DNA from: Tubulanus polymorphus
Lineage: Eukaryota; Nemertea; Palaeonemertea; Tubulaniformes; Tubulanidae
Assembly: GCF_964204645.1 (NCBI RefSeq)
Contig: NC_134025.1
Coordinates: 12,839,001-12,903,000 of the forward strand
Length of the DNA: 64,000 nucleotides
Direction of reading: 5' to 3'
Shown: one piece after another, positions 46,597-58,686 of the stretch
Position numbering within the stretch: the first letter of the stretch is position 1
Layout of the letters: each line of letters opens with the position of its first letter
Program-made: the position numbers and the translations under genes
The notes under the pieces: generated by a model
Database searches by the model: none
Seen by the model: only the letters and a program-made list of their open reading frames with translations
Told to the model about the DNA's origin: nothing

Positions 46597-47901
46597 CAAG
46601 GATCGTTAATAGATCAACCCATTTTGTTTCAGCAGCACTTAGACTGATAAACCATGTAGGTAGACCTAGTTGACGTATCATAGCGAAGACATGTTTCTTT
46701 TTCGACTCTAAATAAGCTGGAGAATTTCTTAGTGTTTTGAAGATATAATACCCATCATCCAAATTCACCAAATTATCATGACCAGATTCCTTACACAGAT
46801 CACCAGTATGGAGAGTCTTGCCTTTTGTTTTGAATCTTCGCACTGCAAATGCTCCTTTTCCAGACACTTGTTGCAATTGTAATTTACATGTTTTGAAAAA
46901 GAGATTTGGTACAGGCATGGCAGCTCTTCTATCAACTTTACACAGTTCCCACTTACATATCTGGCTATAATGAACAGATTATAGTCGTTCTGCATTAGGA
47001 CACCTCTTCTCACCACAGTATATTGTTGGGAAAGCTAATTCTTCAACAAACTCATCCTTTAAAATACTTAAAGGGCTCTGATTCTGACCTGGAGCAAATG
47101 ATATTATTCGATCTGTTTCATCAATAAGTAAAATGTCCAAATTGCCAGTTTTATTCTGTGTATCATCAATCTCACAAAAATTGCAATACAATTCGCAGTA
47201 GAAATGTTACTTTGACTAGGTAGGTTCATTAAAGCAAAGTGTGGTTGAGGTGCTTCATTAAGAGCTGAATGCAATGTAGCATAAGGCGCTTCAGCCAATT
47301 CAGAAAATATTAAGCCATTAAATGATTTCATTTGCTTTAGATTAAAGGTCATATTGAAGCTTTTGATATATTCAGGTAAATCATCAAACATGAGATAATT
47401 ACCTCTACTTGGTAAATTCCTGTATAGCAGATCTCCACTATCGAGCACTACATTCATATCATTGGTATTCCATGAGGACAGTGGTTTATGTATTGCATAA
47501 GTCACTGCAAGTGCACAATTGGTTACACACTGTTTCCCAACATCTTCATGCTTGTATCTGTTTGTATCACTTTGACAAAATGAACCAAGCACACATTTCA
47601 ATATAACAGGACCAGGGTTTGTTTCAATGTCACCTGAAAGTAATAACGTTATCATAAGATAATACGGTAGAACTGTTTTCCCACTAAAACCTTGTTGTAT
47701 GAGCAATATCAACCACATTTTCAAAATATAAGTTTGCAAATAAAGTTTGCTAAAAGGATCAATTGCAGAATCATTTTCCTTGGATATTGTAAGCATTTCA
47801 TCAAAGTGTACATACTTCTTTAATTTCCGAATTCGCTTTCTTCGACTCATGTCTATCATTCCAGGAATAAAACACTCACTGTCACATGAATCATCAATAA
47901 G

Positions 47902-48147
47902 AATGTGTAAAAGTGCTGATTTTGGTGAACAAAAATGGCTGCCAGTCGGCCATCTTGAATCTGACAGGGCCAGTTCTTGGGCTGAAGATGTGTCTAGGGT
48001 AGATACATGTGTAACTCAAATATTAAGACATTACATTGAAGCGTTTTCAAAACTTCCCAAAATAACTGGATTCCGTCTACGGACGGACGGACGACGGACG
48101 AAAAGTGAACGCAATAGCCCGCTGGGATTAAAGTCCCAAGTGGGCTA
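47902..48147 (-). repeat. Interspersed repeat, copy C (5' 246 bp only), at the Helentron 5' end
   Basis: On the minus strand it opens TAGCCCACTTGGGACTTTAA with the same terminal hairpin and GTCCGT-rich stretch as copy A and runs to GCACTTTTACACATTC, where similarity stops. The Helentron ATG is 43 bp further on. It either is a truncated copy or is the true 5' end of the Helentron. Confidence 0.7.
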
Positions 48148-48153
48148 AAGAGA

Positions 48154-49398
48154 ACTAGGGGTCCAGGGACACCATGCCCACTTGGGAAGTGGTTCCAAAT
48201 GCTCAACAATCTAACAATTTCAATATTCAACGCCCCCTGGTGACCATATACAGAATCAAATGACCTTGAAACTCACCACAATCATAAAACATGTCAGCAG
48301 CTACGATTTTGTAATTGATTGTGATAACAAAATATGCCTCGTTACCACTTTAATATGGAAATACTAAGTTATTCTACCATTAAACGCCTATTCAAAACCA
48401 AATGACCTTGAAACTCACCACAATCATAGAACATGTCACGAACTATAACTTTGTAATTGATCATGGTAACAAAATATGCCTAGGTACCAATATAATAAGG
48501 AAATACTAAGTTATTCTACTATTCAACGCCCCCTGGTGACCATATAGAATAACTAATGGCCTTAAAACTTGCCACAATCATAGATGATGTCATGAGCTAC
48601 AACTTTGCAATTGATTGTGGTTATAAAATATGCATTGATACGAATATAATATAGAAATACTAAGATATTGCATTATTCAACGCCCCCTGGTGGCCATATA
48701 CAAAAACCAATGACCTTGAAACTCACCACAATCATAGAACACGTTATGAGCTACAACTTTCTAAATGATTGTGGTAACAAAATACGCTTAGGTATCAATA
48801 TAATGTGGAAAAACTTTTTCCCACTTACGAATGAGTACTGCTGACACCAAGATGGCCGCCAATTGCGTCATAATTGGCTGATGAAAAATACCTGTCTCAG
48901 GTATAAAACTTCCCTTTCTAAAGAATACCCATCACAAATTGTAATGAGAAATGATAAACCAGTAGGAAGCTACAGGACTCAGAATTTGGGCCAAAATTAA
49001 CATTTTTGGGCACTAAAAAGGTCATAGGACGGCCATCTTGAGTCCGATCGACCCAATTTTTGTTATGCTGATGGGCCCTGGGGGAATTCACATATATCCG
49101 AAAGATCAAGGTAATTGATCAAAGCGTCTTCAAAATGTCCCTCAAAAAGTTCAAAAATGTGTAAAAAGTGCTGATTTTGGCGAACAACAATGGCTGCCAG
49201 TCGGCCATCTTGAATCTGACAGGGCCAGTTTTTGGGCTGAAGATGTGTCTAGGGTAGATACATGTGTAACCCAAATATCAAGACATTACCTTGAAGCGTC
49301 TTCAAAACTTCCCAAAATAACTGGATTCTGTCTACGGACGGACGACGGACGAAAAGTGAACGCAATAGCCCGCTGGGACTTAAATCCCAAGTTGGCTA
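48154..49398 (-). repeat. Interspersed repeat, copy B, complete
   Basis: Minus strand from TAGCCAACTTGGGATTTAAG (49398) to GGACCCCTAGT (48154), about 1245 bp. It holds two GCCATCTTGA modules and about four 150-bp tandem units (cores at 48228, degenerate at 48381, 48525, 48677). It sits inside the start of an LTR (49399-49429) and is followed after six bases (TCTCTT on the minus strand) by copy C in the same orientation. Confidence 0.8.
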
Positions 49399-50244
49399 AC
49401 AAAACGAAGTGAAACGAGTTTCCGCTACAAAGCCCCCCACCAGCCCTGAGCAACGCGCTCAGAAAAGGCGAAACGCACCAGATAAAACAAATTACGTAAT
49501 TTTATAAAATTTAATATTATTCAATTAACCGACACAGCGGACAGTCCAACGGGACTCCGACCAGCACGCAGAACTCGATGCGGTTTCCACGAAACTCGTG
49601 TAGGTGTCGGACGGAGCCGGAACCATTCATATCAGCGACAGGTCGCTCCGCGTCGGATGGCTCCTTCGAAAACGCCGGAACAGTAGATTCAACCGCTATG
49701 GCGGCAGAGGCTTCCACGGTGACCGCGTCCTCGGGGACGGGCGTTGACGTACGCGTTAACAACGACAAGTTAATACGTTCTTCGGTGCCTTCTAAAAGGA
49801 CCGCAGTTGTGACATCGAAGCTGCACTCCATAGCGGGTTCCTCAGGCAGCGGAATGTCCAAGCAGTCGTACAGCGATGGTGTCGCAAAAGGCGGGGACTT
49901 GGCGGCGGAGGAACATACAGCGGTGGCGGAAGAAATTGGAATCGCTGCGGGGGTTCCGACGTGACGGTTTCCACGGTCTCGTTCAGCCCGACTTCTGAGA
50001 CGAAACTTGCAGTTGGAAGACCCGGGAAGATGACCCGAGGTGCTTCCTCAGGTACGCAGGAACGCACTAATCCAACATACCTGTTGTTATTTCGGCGAAC
50101 CTTTTCTTGATGTGACTTGATGTGAATGTGGGTGATCACGCAAGTCACCTTCGGGTTGCTGAACTCGCACAACTTACACGAAAATACAGTGCCGGCAGGG
50201 TAGGATTTTCGGCCGAACAGGTTCCATGAACACGATATGGGCAT
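49399..50244 (-). mobile_element. LTR retroelement 3' part with gag-like zinc-finger ORF
   Basis: On the minus strand a purine tract (GGTGGGGGGCTT, 49430-49441) precedes TGTAGCGGAAACTCG (49429), the start of a 3' LTR that copy B interrupts after 31 bp. Upstream lie two overlapping frames, 50244-49792 and 49861-49517. The first begins MPISCSWNLFGRKSYPAG and has CKLCEFSNP...HIHIKSH, a C2H2-like finger; the second is Ser/Thr/Pro-rich. Their products are not recognised. The two frames differ by a shift, so the gene is probably broken. Base composition is clearly more GC-rich than the surroundings. Confidence 0.5.
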
Positions 50245-50249
50245 ATGTG

Positions 50250-50552
50250 GTCCATAGGTCCTGATGTATATAGCTGTACATGGTAAGGCAGTGTCCTTGC
50301 TTTAAATTGGGGAGGCTGTGGAACAAACGCATCTAACTGGGAATTTGTTTAACGTCTTTTTGCTCGTTTATTTCATATGTTCAAACTCTGTTTACGCAGC
50401 ATAGTGTCAGTGTTAGACTTATACACGACTGGAATACTTGTTTTATCATCATTAATTGAAGCATTTGCGATCCGTTTTGGTGCCTGATTATTAGTATTAG
50501 TTTGTTAACTGCGGCACAGTGATGAGTGTGAACTATAAACTGCCAACAACTA
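50250..50552. other. No gene seen
   Basis: AT-rich spacer between the LTR-element and hAT fragments. Confidence 0.4.
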
Positions 50553-51142
50553 TCAATAACTATCTACTTGTGTCGAGACTTCTGAATTTATTGCATCTCT
50601 CATCAAATTTTCCCTGTATAGGAAAAAATGACTAAGTCGATGTGCAAAAGCACTCAAATCAATGGGAAAAGCACATTTCGGCCTGAAAACATTCAGGGTG
50701 GGAAAAGACATTTTCTCATTAAATTTTCCCCATTTGCAGACTAACCCATCAAATACCCTAGGGCCAGGGTACATGTCACGAAATAGAGTGCCAGCATGGT
50801 CAGCAGCAGCTAACGGGAAATTATGTTTTACATGAAACATGGTAAATAGGACTTCCGCTTTGGTCGTGCCATCAAAACTGAGGTTTTTTGAAAAATGTCC
50901 AAATCCGTTTATTCTTACTTGTCTCTACATGTTTGTAGAAGAACAGTGTTTCTTCACATCGCAAATTCCGTCGTGTCTGACGCTTTAAACTCACAGCAGC
51001 AAACAGTGCACAAAGCGAAATGTATTCCTTTTTTGCTGCTAGTGACGCAAGGGAAGGCTGACGAATATGATAGTTTAAACTGTTGCATTCTTATCTTCTT
51101 ACTTGGTGGTCGTCCCTCTCCCTGAGTCTCTCTCGGAGGCAA
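50553..51142 (-). pseudogene. hAT-like BED/TTF transposase, N-terminal fragment
   Basis: Minus strand: MPPRETQGEGRPPSKKIRMQ, then a zinc finger beginning FALCTVCCCEFKAS (51142-50954). After a gap with stops comes FHVKHNFPLAAADHAGTLF (50840-50760), matching the position of FLIEHNLPFSIMDHVNHLM in the hAT gene at 54.8 kb. It is thus a diverged relative on the opposite strand. The catalytic region is missing. Confidence 0.6.
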
Positions 51143-51240
51143 GTCACTTACAACTGAAGTTATAAGTTTAGTTATTTTACGTCATTCAAGGGATGTATTA
51201 AAATTATGAACATTTGTTCAGACAAAAGGCCCATAATCAA

Positions 51241-52255
51241 TTTTTCGAATATTTTTATTTTCTTCTCAGGGACGCAATCTCGTCATCAGGTGTCTTCGAG
51301 ACTATCTGCCTGACATATGAATCGGATTGCTCCTTCTTGCGTTCGATCAAGAATATTCCTTCGAGTTGAAGCGCGTGAGTGATTAAATCATCTAACGTGT
51401 CGATGTCTAACTGCCACAGTCGGAGTCTCATCTCTGCATCGGGCAGTGCCTCAATAAAGCGCGAACCGGCGAGTCTCTCTCGCTGCACTGGATCTAAATC
51501 AGGATATGCACGGGAGCAGAGGACTACAATGGACTGACCTAGCTCTTTCGTTACGTTTACGGGCACGTCGCATATGGCTTCATAATCTCGCATCTGGACT
51601 GGGGATAATTTAACACAGACTCCCTTAGAGAAGCAAATAAAAAATCTGCTTATTTATCTTCTGGCCAACCATTAAGGCGGCTCACGGTTTCAAAGCTCAA
51701 CCGGTAGTCCTGCCAGGAACCATCGCCCGAATAACTTTCTGGTTTTACATTGCAGGTCGCAAAGTTACGCCATGGCGCAGTCAGAATGCCCTCACAAGGA
51801 ATATCGTGACGATCTCTCAATGGAGACATCTCATCTCGGGGCATACTCAAATGTTCAGTACTACGGCTGCGCGGACCAAGCGAACGCGAAGAAGCACAAG
51901 TTATCGGACGGCTCATCTTAACGGATTTTCTTACACAAAACTATGAGATAAAGACAAACTATAATAACCCCTTACCATTTGACAACGTGTAATCAACTTA
52001 TACTAGTATAAAATAGATCTCCGGGCATCCACTAAAAATATCACAATAGCCAAGAGATTTATGATAAATCATCCCACCGCTGCCACCATTTTTGTAGCGT
52101 AATGGGGAAAGAAAATTATGCGCGGGCATACAGCATCCGCACAGGTGTCATATCGCGGTGTCATATGTCTTCTCAGGGAAGCGGGTTGGCACGCTTTTGG
52201 TTACGTGGTTCCTCATAGTAGCGTGAACAACAAGGGAACAATCAGCGTCGCTACA
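51241..52255 (-). mobile_element. LTR retrotransposon 5' part (LTR, tRNA-Leu primer site, gag)
   Basis: 5' LTR 52255-52093 (163 bp) with inverted ends TGTAGCG / CGCTACA. Three bases further on the minus strand is TGGTGGCAGCGGTGGGA, complementary to a tRNA-Leu 3' end. Gag frames follow. Sequence identity is lost at about 51240, and no pol or second LTR is found. Confidence 0.75.
51255..51916 (-). pseudogene. Gypsy-type gag, broken
   Basis: The frame 51916-51650 (MSRPITCASSRSLGPRSRST ... YSGDGSWQDYRLSFETVSRL) passes by a frameshift near 51640 into 51593-51255 (MRDYEAICDVPVNVTKELGQ ... PVQRERLAGSRFIEALPDAE). SW-DY-FE and RF-ALPDAEMRLRLW are typical of the capsid region of Ty3/Gypsy Gag. No zinc knuckle is reached before the element ends. 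Confidence 0.75.
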
Positions 52256-54847
52256 TAAGTTCGCTGATGTCGAATGGATTCTGGGAGGGAATCCGAAAAG
52301 GGTTGGATAACCACCTCCGTCAGGGAGATTATCGTCCTCACGAATGGCTATGTGGTCAGTCGAATCCTCGAAGGAGGGCGCCTCTCCTTACGCGGAAAAG
52401 TCAAAATCTGGTGAGTGGTCGGAATGCCTCGGAAAAAGGACCAAAACCACAAAAATGAAAACGGGTGATGTATGTATACATATTGATGGGTCCACAACTG
52501 AATTTTATTGATTAGAACAGAAGAATAATGAAATTTATATGATGTATATGTACAATGATATTATGAAATGTCGTCTTAAAGAATTAAGGGGACACACAGT
52601 CACGCAGCCTTTAAATACATGACAAAAAGACGTAAATGATCGATCTTGCAAGATCTCAAAAGAATATAGTAATCAGCTAGTAATAAATTTCATTTTACAA
52701 ATATATACCCTTTCTTGTTAAGTGGCATCGAAAGAAATCATCGATTGAGAAGGTTCCAGTACCGAAGGGCGGATCTAATGGGAAAAAAATCAATAGAGTT
52801 GGTCAAGGAGACCATAATCAGACCGGTTCTACTATCTACATTTTAATAAAGCGCACTCGGACCGAACCGAGGAAGTAAATGCGACAGGAGTTTAACATTT
52901 CACATAATAGGCTCCCCAATGGATGGCAAATAAAACAGCGATCGGTTCAGAACACAGTGGTTTGCCTCGCAGCCCATGGGACCGCAGACCCTTCAACCCT
53001 TCCGATTTATCCGGAATCGTTACGTATTTTCGAACCAATATCCGCATTCCGTTTGCCGGTGGAAAAATTCCGGAAATTTCGTGAGTGAAGATCGACAGGC
53101 GATACTGGACCGTAAAAAGCGTCCTGAGCCGTAAAAGCGCTCATTTATAGTATCCCTGCCGTACATAAAGAAAATTGATTGTCTATCTGAAATCAGCGTC
53201 AAAGTTTGTGAAATGCATATTATATACATACAGCACTAGCATCGTATTGATTTTTCCTATCTAACGGCGCGAGTCTGATGGGAAAAACCCCAGTACCAAG
53301 TAGTCTATATTTACCTGAATCAAACACGCTCGCTACGGCGCTTTTTAATTCTCTCGTCCTTTGCGACTACTTCGCGGAGATTGCGTATTTAAATGAAAAT
53401 AGCGTTAAATTATCGCATTTAACTATTAGTGACGATACTTGAAAAATTTTGAAAATCAATCGATTTGCAATGGGCTAACTCGATATCGGTTTCACGCGAT
53501 CCTCAGTGCGTCCACTTTATGTGTTGTGTAAGGCGCCGGACCTACCGCGCCATTTCATTTGCGTTTCACTCTTATCGTAGCGGCTCTAACTTCTTGGTCA
53601 AGGATCTGCATTTTTAATCGTAAGTAAGCAATGTGCCTTGTTTATTAATTAATCAGAGAGTAAGTTGATCATGCTACATTATGATATCTTCCGCCGATTT
53701 TATCGACGAAATTTTGAACGTTCTCCTGTCACTAGATTTAAACCAATCCAATTATATAAAATTTTATTATATCGTCAATTTATCATGATTAAGTACTTCA
53801 TTCAACGTGTATGGGTAGAATAATATGTTCAATCGTGTGATTTTCACTAATCATTCCCTACTGAATTAAATTTGAGATGTCACGTAATAGTTTGAAAAAA
53901 GAATATTTATAGCTTGCCTAAGCCTTCGATACAATGTTCCTTTCATCGGGATCCTACAATTTACTAGTCAGTAACCTGTCTGTGGTTTAGTTTCACAATC
54001 GGATATTTTCACAAACCACAGTCAGGAATGGGAAGGTCATTTTTGTATGAAATCTTCGTCAGCCAATTTGACTGACGAGTAATTTGCCTGGCATTTCATT
54101 GTCTCTTAAGATATCCGTCTATTTTTTGTTGTAATCGACGCACAACAGATTCGTAGTTTGTCTGATACCTATAACACCTCACCTGACGATCTTAATCCAT
54201 GTGCAAATCGGCCGTAAAGTGAGAGTAAATTTCCGTCGGGTCAACAGCTGCCATTTTGAAAATTACTGGAGGTGCTGGCACCTGTGGACTGAGGCGAGGA
54301 CAACAGCACAAACTAACGAAGCGAAACGACGAAATTGAAAAAAATTAAGAAATCAACACTTATTCACATTTTTCTTTTACCAGAATTTATTATTTCATTA
54401 TTTATTATGGAAAACACGAAGATTTGAAATATAAGTTGGAAAACCATCAAAAATAAAAATTGTCGTTTCGTCTCGGAAGTTTTATATAAATCCTTGTAGG
54501 TCCCCTTGTCTTATCATGCCACATGTGCAATACAGAGAAATGGCGGCCAGTGGCGAAATTGGTGGAGAAATTAATTAATTTCTCAAAATAATGTTGATTA
54601 ACCACTCGAAACATACATAAAATTGGATTATTTCGAAAGGTACCTGTGTTAGTTTGTGAATTAAGCCATTAATTGTGGACTGAAGTGAATAGAAAGTATA
54701 CTTTTGAAGTGTTACTTTTTTCAACCGTGTTTTGGTCCTTGTCATCCCTAACGTTGGTATAAGCCCATCCGATTATAAAAAGCTTACCACCAACGATTAG
54801 GTAACTAACTAACAATTTACAAGCTATTGTTACTCATATATTTTCAG
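52256..54847. other. 2.6 kb without recognised gene
   Basis: Short frames (52267-52458, 52879-53088, 53020-53229) show no domain. Two stretches share TCTAATGGGAAAAA / TCTGATGGGAAAAA with nearby CAGTACCGAAG / CAGTACCAAG (52755-52790 and 53268-53300), so a degenerate repeat is present twice. Confidence 0.45.
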
Positions 54848-54850
54848 GAA

Positions 54851-57800
54851 ATGGATAACGGGGAGAGCAGTGATTCTGATGTGGAAATCCCGAAGAAAAA
54901 AGCAAAGACAACATCAAGGGCTTATCAAAAATACTTGGTGGAATATAGTGTTCTCTTCCCTGATGTGACGCATTCGACGACGATAGATAAGCACTTTGCA
55001 TATTGCAAAGTGTGCAAAACCGATTTTTCTATCAAGCATGGAGGAAGAGATGACTGTCGCTGTCATTGTCAGTCAGAAAAGCATAAGGACTACAAACGAA
55101 TATTATCCTCTAACCAAAATTTATTCGCGACAGGATTCAGCGCTGTGGATACGAATGATAGTGATCTAACTCGCATTGTAAATGCGGAACTTCTGTTTTT
55201 ATCTTTTTTGATTGAACATAATCTGCCATTTTCGATCATGGACCACGTAAACCATTTAATGAAAAAATGTTTCCAGACTCGAAGATAGCTAAAAAATTTA
55301 GCTGTGGGCACACGAAAGGACATAATGTTATCGAAGCTATGGCTAAGGACTCTGTGACAAAGGCAATCGATGCTTTGAAAGTGGCCCAAACATTTACCCT
55401 CGCCTGTGATGGTAGTGATGAGGGGGATGATAAATTATATCCAGTTATTTTACGGTTTGTGAATCCGAACGCCTTGGTACGTAGTGTTTTGATATCTATT
55501 CCGTGTATAAACGACCTGAGTTCTGGAGAAAATATCTACAAAATGTTGGACAAAGAACTACAGAAATTTGATCTCGAATGGAAGAACTGTTCAGCTTTTT
55601 GTTCAGACAATTGTAATGTAATGACTGGAAGCAAGAAAGGCGTAATTGCTTATATACGAAAGCAAAATGAAAACGTTTATTTATCAGGGTGTCCTTGTCA
55701 CCTGATACATCTGGCTGCTGAAAAGGGAGCAAAGGCATTTAGTCTTCTCAGTATCGAGGAACTGCTTGTTGACATTTTCTATTATCTTGATAAGAGCACC
55801 AAAAGAAAAAATAGCCTAAATGAATTCCAAAAGATTTGTGGCAAAGAAGAAATGAAGATAATAAAACATGGGGCAACACGCTGGCTTTCTTTGGAGAAAG
55901 CTCTCACACGTCTGCTTGAGCAATGGATACCATTGCGTAAATTTTTTGTAGAAGAATGCAAGGACCACCCAGATGCATCATCAAGGTAATTCGATCATGT
56001 TAGACTCTAGGTAGAAATCCACATTTTACATAAAAAGATGGATGTGATGAATGAAATAGGTTTTTAAAAAAACTTAATGCAAACTAGGCAAGAGTCTTTT
56101 CTTGTGTCTTGTAATAATAATTGAAGACTCTTGCATGGTTTGCATTCAGTTTTTTTCAAACTTACTTTAGAAACATCCTTCCCTGATTGACCTAACGTTT
56201 CTGACGGAAATTTGATACTTCTATTTTCAGTGATCGGAAAGTACGGGCTAAAAAAAAACTGAATTCATCATTAACCCGATTGGTCTGCTATTTCCTTCAA
56301 AGTGTGCTTCCAGTTTTTAATCAGGCTAATGTCTTGCTGCAGTCCGAAAAGCCGATGGTACATCAGTTGAAGCCAACCCTCATGGGTCTATTGCGGAAGT
56401 TACTTATCCGGTTTATGAAACCAAGTGCCATGTCATCGTGCTCTGAACTCGATGTCAAGTATGCTCTTAGTTATAATATTCTACCCGACAAAGACATAAT
56501 GATTGGTAGTAGTGCATTGGAGTACATGTCACAGTCAAAAGGACTGAGTGATGATGACAAAAAAAGTTCTATAGTAATGTTCGCCAATATTATATCAATG
56601 CTTGTGACTACATAAAGAAGAATTTCCCACTGAATGATAAACTGTTGGGTCACGCAACAGTTGCTGATGTGTCAAAGCGTGAAACTGCACATGTGTCGAG
56701 TCTACTTTATTTTCTTGATTGGTTCCCTTCTATTGTACCAGTCAACGAATCCATAGGAAATGCTGCCTTTATAAAGGATGCTATTCAGACTGAATTCATG
56801 GAATATCAGTCACATGCATTTAATGAGAAATTACTGTCTATTGACAGAGTTGATGAGCAATGGCAAGAGATAGGGTTGATAAAATCAATACATCATGATC
56901 AACCTGTTTTTTGACGCCTTATAAAACGTTACCATTATGAAACCTAAACAACGTTAACCATTCAGCGTCATTTTACAAACGACAACCGTAAATCGATGTG
57001 CAAAACGTCACAGGTTTATGTGTACACATACAAGCTATTCGGCAAACTATTATTGGTAAAGATGTAGAATGGCTCCCTGTGATTATATAATGACCTCTAT
57101 TCGAACGTCGAAATGTTATATTGCATTGATTATCATGAGAAGACGTATTGTAATAGTAAAGGATGTATGATTATATCAGGAGCGGCAGGCATAAATAGAA
57201 ATGATAAGTAAATCGGATTATTCGGTTAAATGGCGGATGTATACACGATGCGGAAGTCTGATATAAAAGTCAGACTCTGACATGGGGATGCTAGTGGAAT
57301 GACGGAGCTATCTACGATCTGAGTAGGGCCGGCGTGAATTATTGGCCCTTACAAGCGGTCTATATAAAAACGTGTAAACATATAATTTCAATATTCAAAT
57401 GTTTTAGAAAATATGTTCGATATTAGAGGTATGCAGGTTTCATGAGATAAGCAATTTATAATAGCATAGCTGTCATATACGGCTCCGCATCCACTGATGG
57501 CATGTTTATAAGGTGACAATTCAATTCAATGCTTTATTGATCCTTATTACATTGAAATTCCGGGATAAAATTCCAAAATTCAATAAAGTTACAAATTTTA
57601 AAATAAGAAAATACAAAATACAAGACACGGGTAATTCATACAGAATAACATGAATAAGTTATTTAAATGACAATGTCTACTTCAACCCAGATTCAAGTCT
57701 AGGATATCGAGTGACAGCCAAACCGGGCCCCAGGACCGGGCCAACTGGCTACACGATATGCTCAAATTCATGATGAAGCAGACATCAGAAGAGCTCTTTC

Positions 57801-58297
57801 TTCAACCATGGAGGCAATGAAGTTGCAGACCAGCTTAGAGGCATAAGTGAATCGAAGTCGGTCACAAGTTGACACTTTTTTTTTAATTAGACCAGTCGAA
57901 GACTGTATCATCTACCCAATCACCAAATCTCATAATTCCCCAAATTTCTTAAAACTTCGATTTCAAATTTGCAATTCCACATTAGCTTATCCCAGAAATT
58001 CTACATTTTTTCGCAGGCATCAAATAATTTATTAAAGTTAATTTTCTTGTTAAATTTCTGCCCACAGTCATTAAGTCCATCCTAACAATTCCACATTCAA
58101 ATGCTGAATCAGAAAGATTATTCAGCATGGTTCGTAAAAATAAAGTAGACGTTAGAAAGTCAATGAATGTTTCAACTTTGCAGTCTATCTTACAAGTAAA
58201 GGTAAACATGGATGGCCACTTTTACGAAAGAGAGTTCGATGGAAAAATGATTAAGAAAGCCAGGTCATGTTCGTATGAGAAAAAGAAAGCCACTTAA
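54851..58297 (+). pseudogene. hAT-like transposase with BED/TTF zinc finger
   Basis: The ATG at 54851 lies just after a CAG acceptor. An acidic/basic N-terminus (SSDSDVEIPKKKAKTTSRAY) leads to a zinc finger (FAYCKVCKTDFSIKHGG...CHCQSEKH), then FLIEHNLPFSIMDHVNHLM. A missing base in the A-run at about 55265 shifts the frame. The core follows: AQTFTLACDGSDEGDDKLY with the first Asp, FCSDNCNVMTGSKKG, SGCPCHLIHLAAEKG and KHGATRWLSLEKAL. Donor at 55985, acceptor at 56231, next exon (TLPVF-like SVLPVFNQANVLLQ) with a shift near 56610 and a stop at 56914. The C-terminal dimerisation exon is 58067-58297 (IPHSNAESERLFSMVRKN). The gap 56915-58066 holds unrelated DNA. At least three lesions. Confidence 0.85.
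56915..58066. other. Interruption of the hAT gene; LINE-tail-like block
   Basis: No hAT similarity. At 57525-57610 the words CAATTCAATGCTTTATTGAT and ATTCAATAAAGTTAC look like the 3' end of a LINE on the minus strand. The rest is unassigned. Confidence 0.4.
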
Positions 58298-58686
58298 TTT
58301 GCTATATTACTCAACCATTACTATCAAGTGTGACAACTGACAAAAAAGTTGCAACTTGTTTATTTCTGTTATGAATTTCTTAAGATTAAAGAGTTCACAG
58401 GCTACTTTTGATTTTACTTAGCTTGGGCACTTGGTATTAACCATACTGTGCTTGTTGAAGTATATATATATAGTTAATTCTTTTTTAAACATTTTAGTTC
58501 GAGTTAATTATATATTGTTTTAAGGCAAAACGATAATCTTGACAAAGAATAAAAACGTCTTATTTTCTTGTTAAAAACATGTATCTTTTTATGTCTTTTA
58601 TTTATTTGTGATTCCTGAAAACCGGTCCATTTTCCTGAAAATCATACTTTTATTCCTGAAAATGATTTTCAAAGGTTGGAGGGTCT

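Larger units (their letters stand above)
43320..47859 (-). pseudogene. Helentron Rep/helicase polyprotein with 2A peptide and peptidase-like region, broken
   Basis: From ATG 47859: a basic start, a hydrophobic segment, and the 2A-type peptide LLLSGDIETNPGP (47608-47634). A region with Cys in GKQCVTNCALAVTY and LMFDDLPEYIKSF follows, which looks like a cysteine-peptidase fold (OTU or C76-like; unsure). After a frameshift near 47190 come NQSPLSILKDEFVEELAFPT, then DDGYYIFKTLRNSPAYLESK, MIRQLGLPTWFISLSAAETK, and past the LTR DWQQRFRLIKSDPITCARF and RVEMQQRGSAHIHMIVW, where HIH is the metal-binding HUH motif of the rolling-circle nuclease. QKGTSPLMERACKEA and STRAVVFINTSPADER (43400-43800, with shifts and a stop) belong to the region leading into the helicase. 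The Walker motifs are not present. Confidence 0.88.
43320..48147 (-). mobile_element. Helentron-type Helitron, 5' part (LTR inserted, helicase mostly lost)
   Basis: Reading on the minus strand: a terminal block identical in type to the interspersed repeat (48147-47902), then after about 40 bp the ORF with 2A peptide, peptidase-like part and Rep domain, interrupted by an LTR (44526-46596), then the start of the helicase region up to about 43320. No 3' terminus was found. Rolling-circle elements of this kind insert between T residues, and the 5' end here follows T. Confidence 0.7.
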
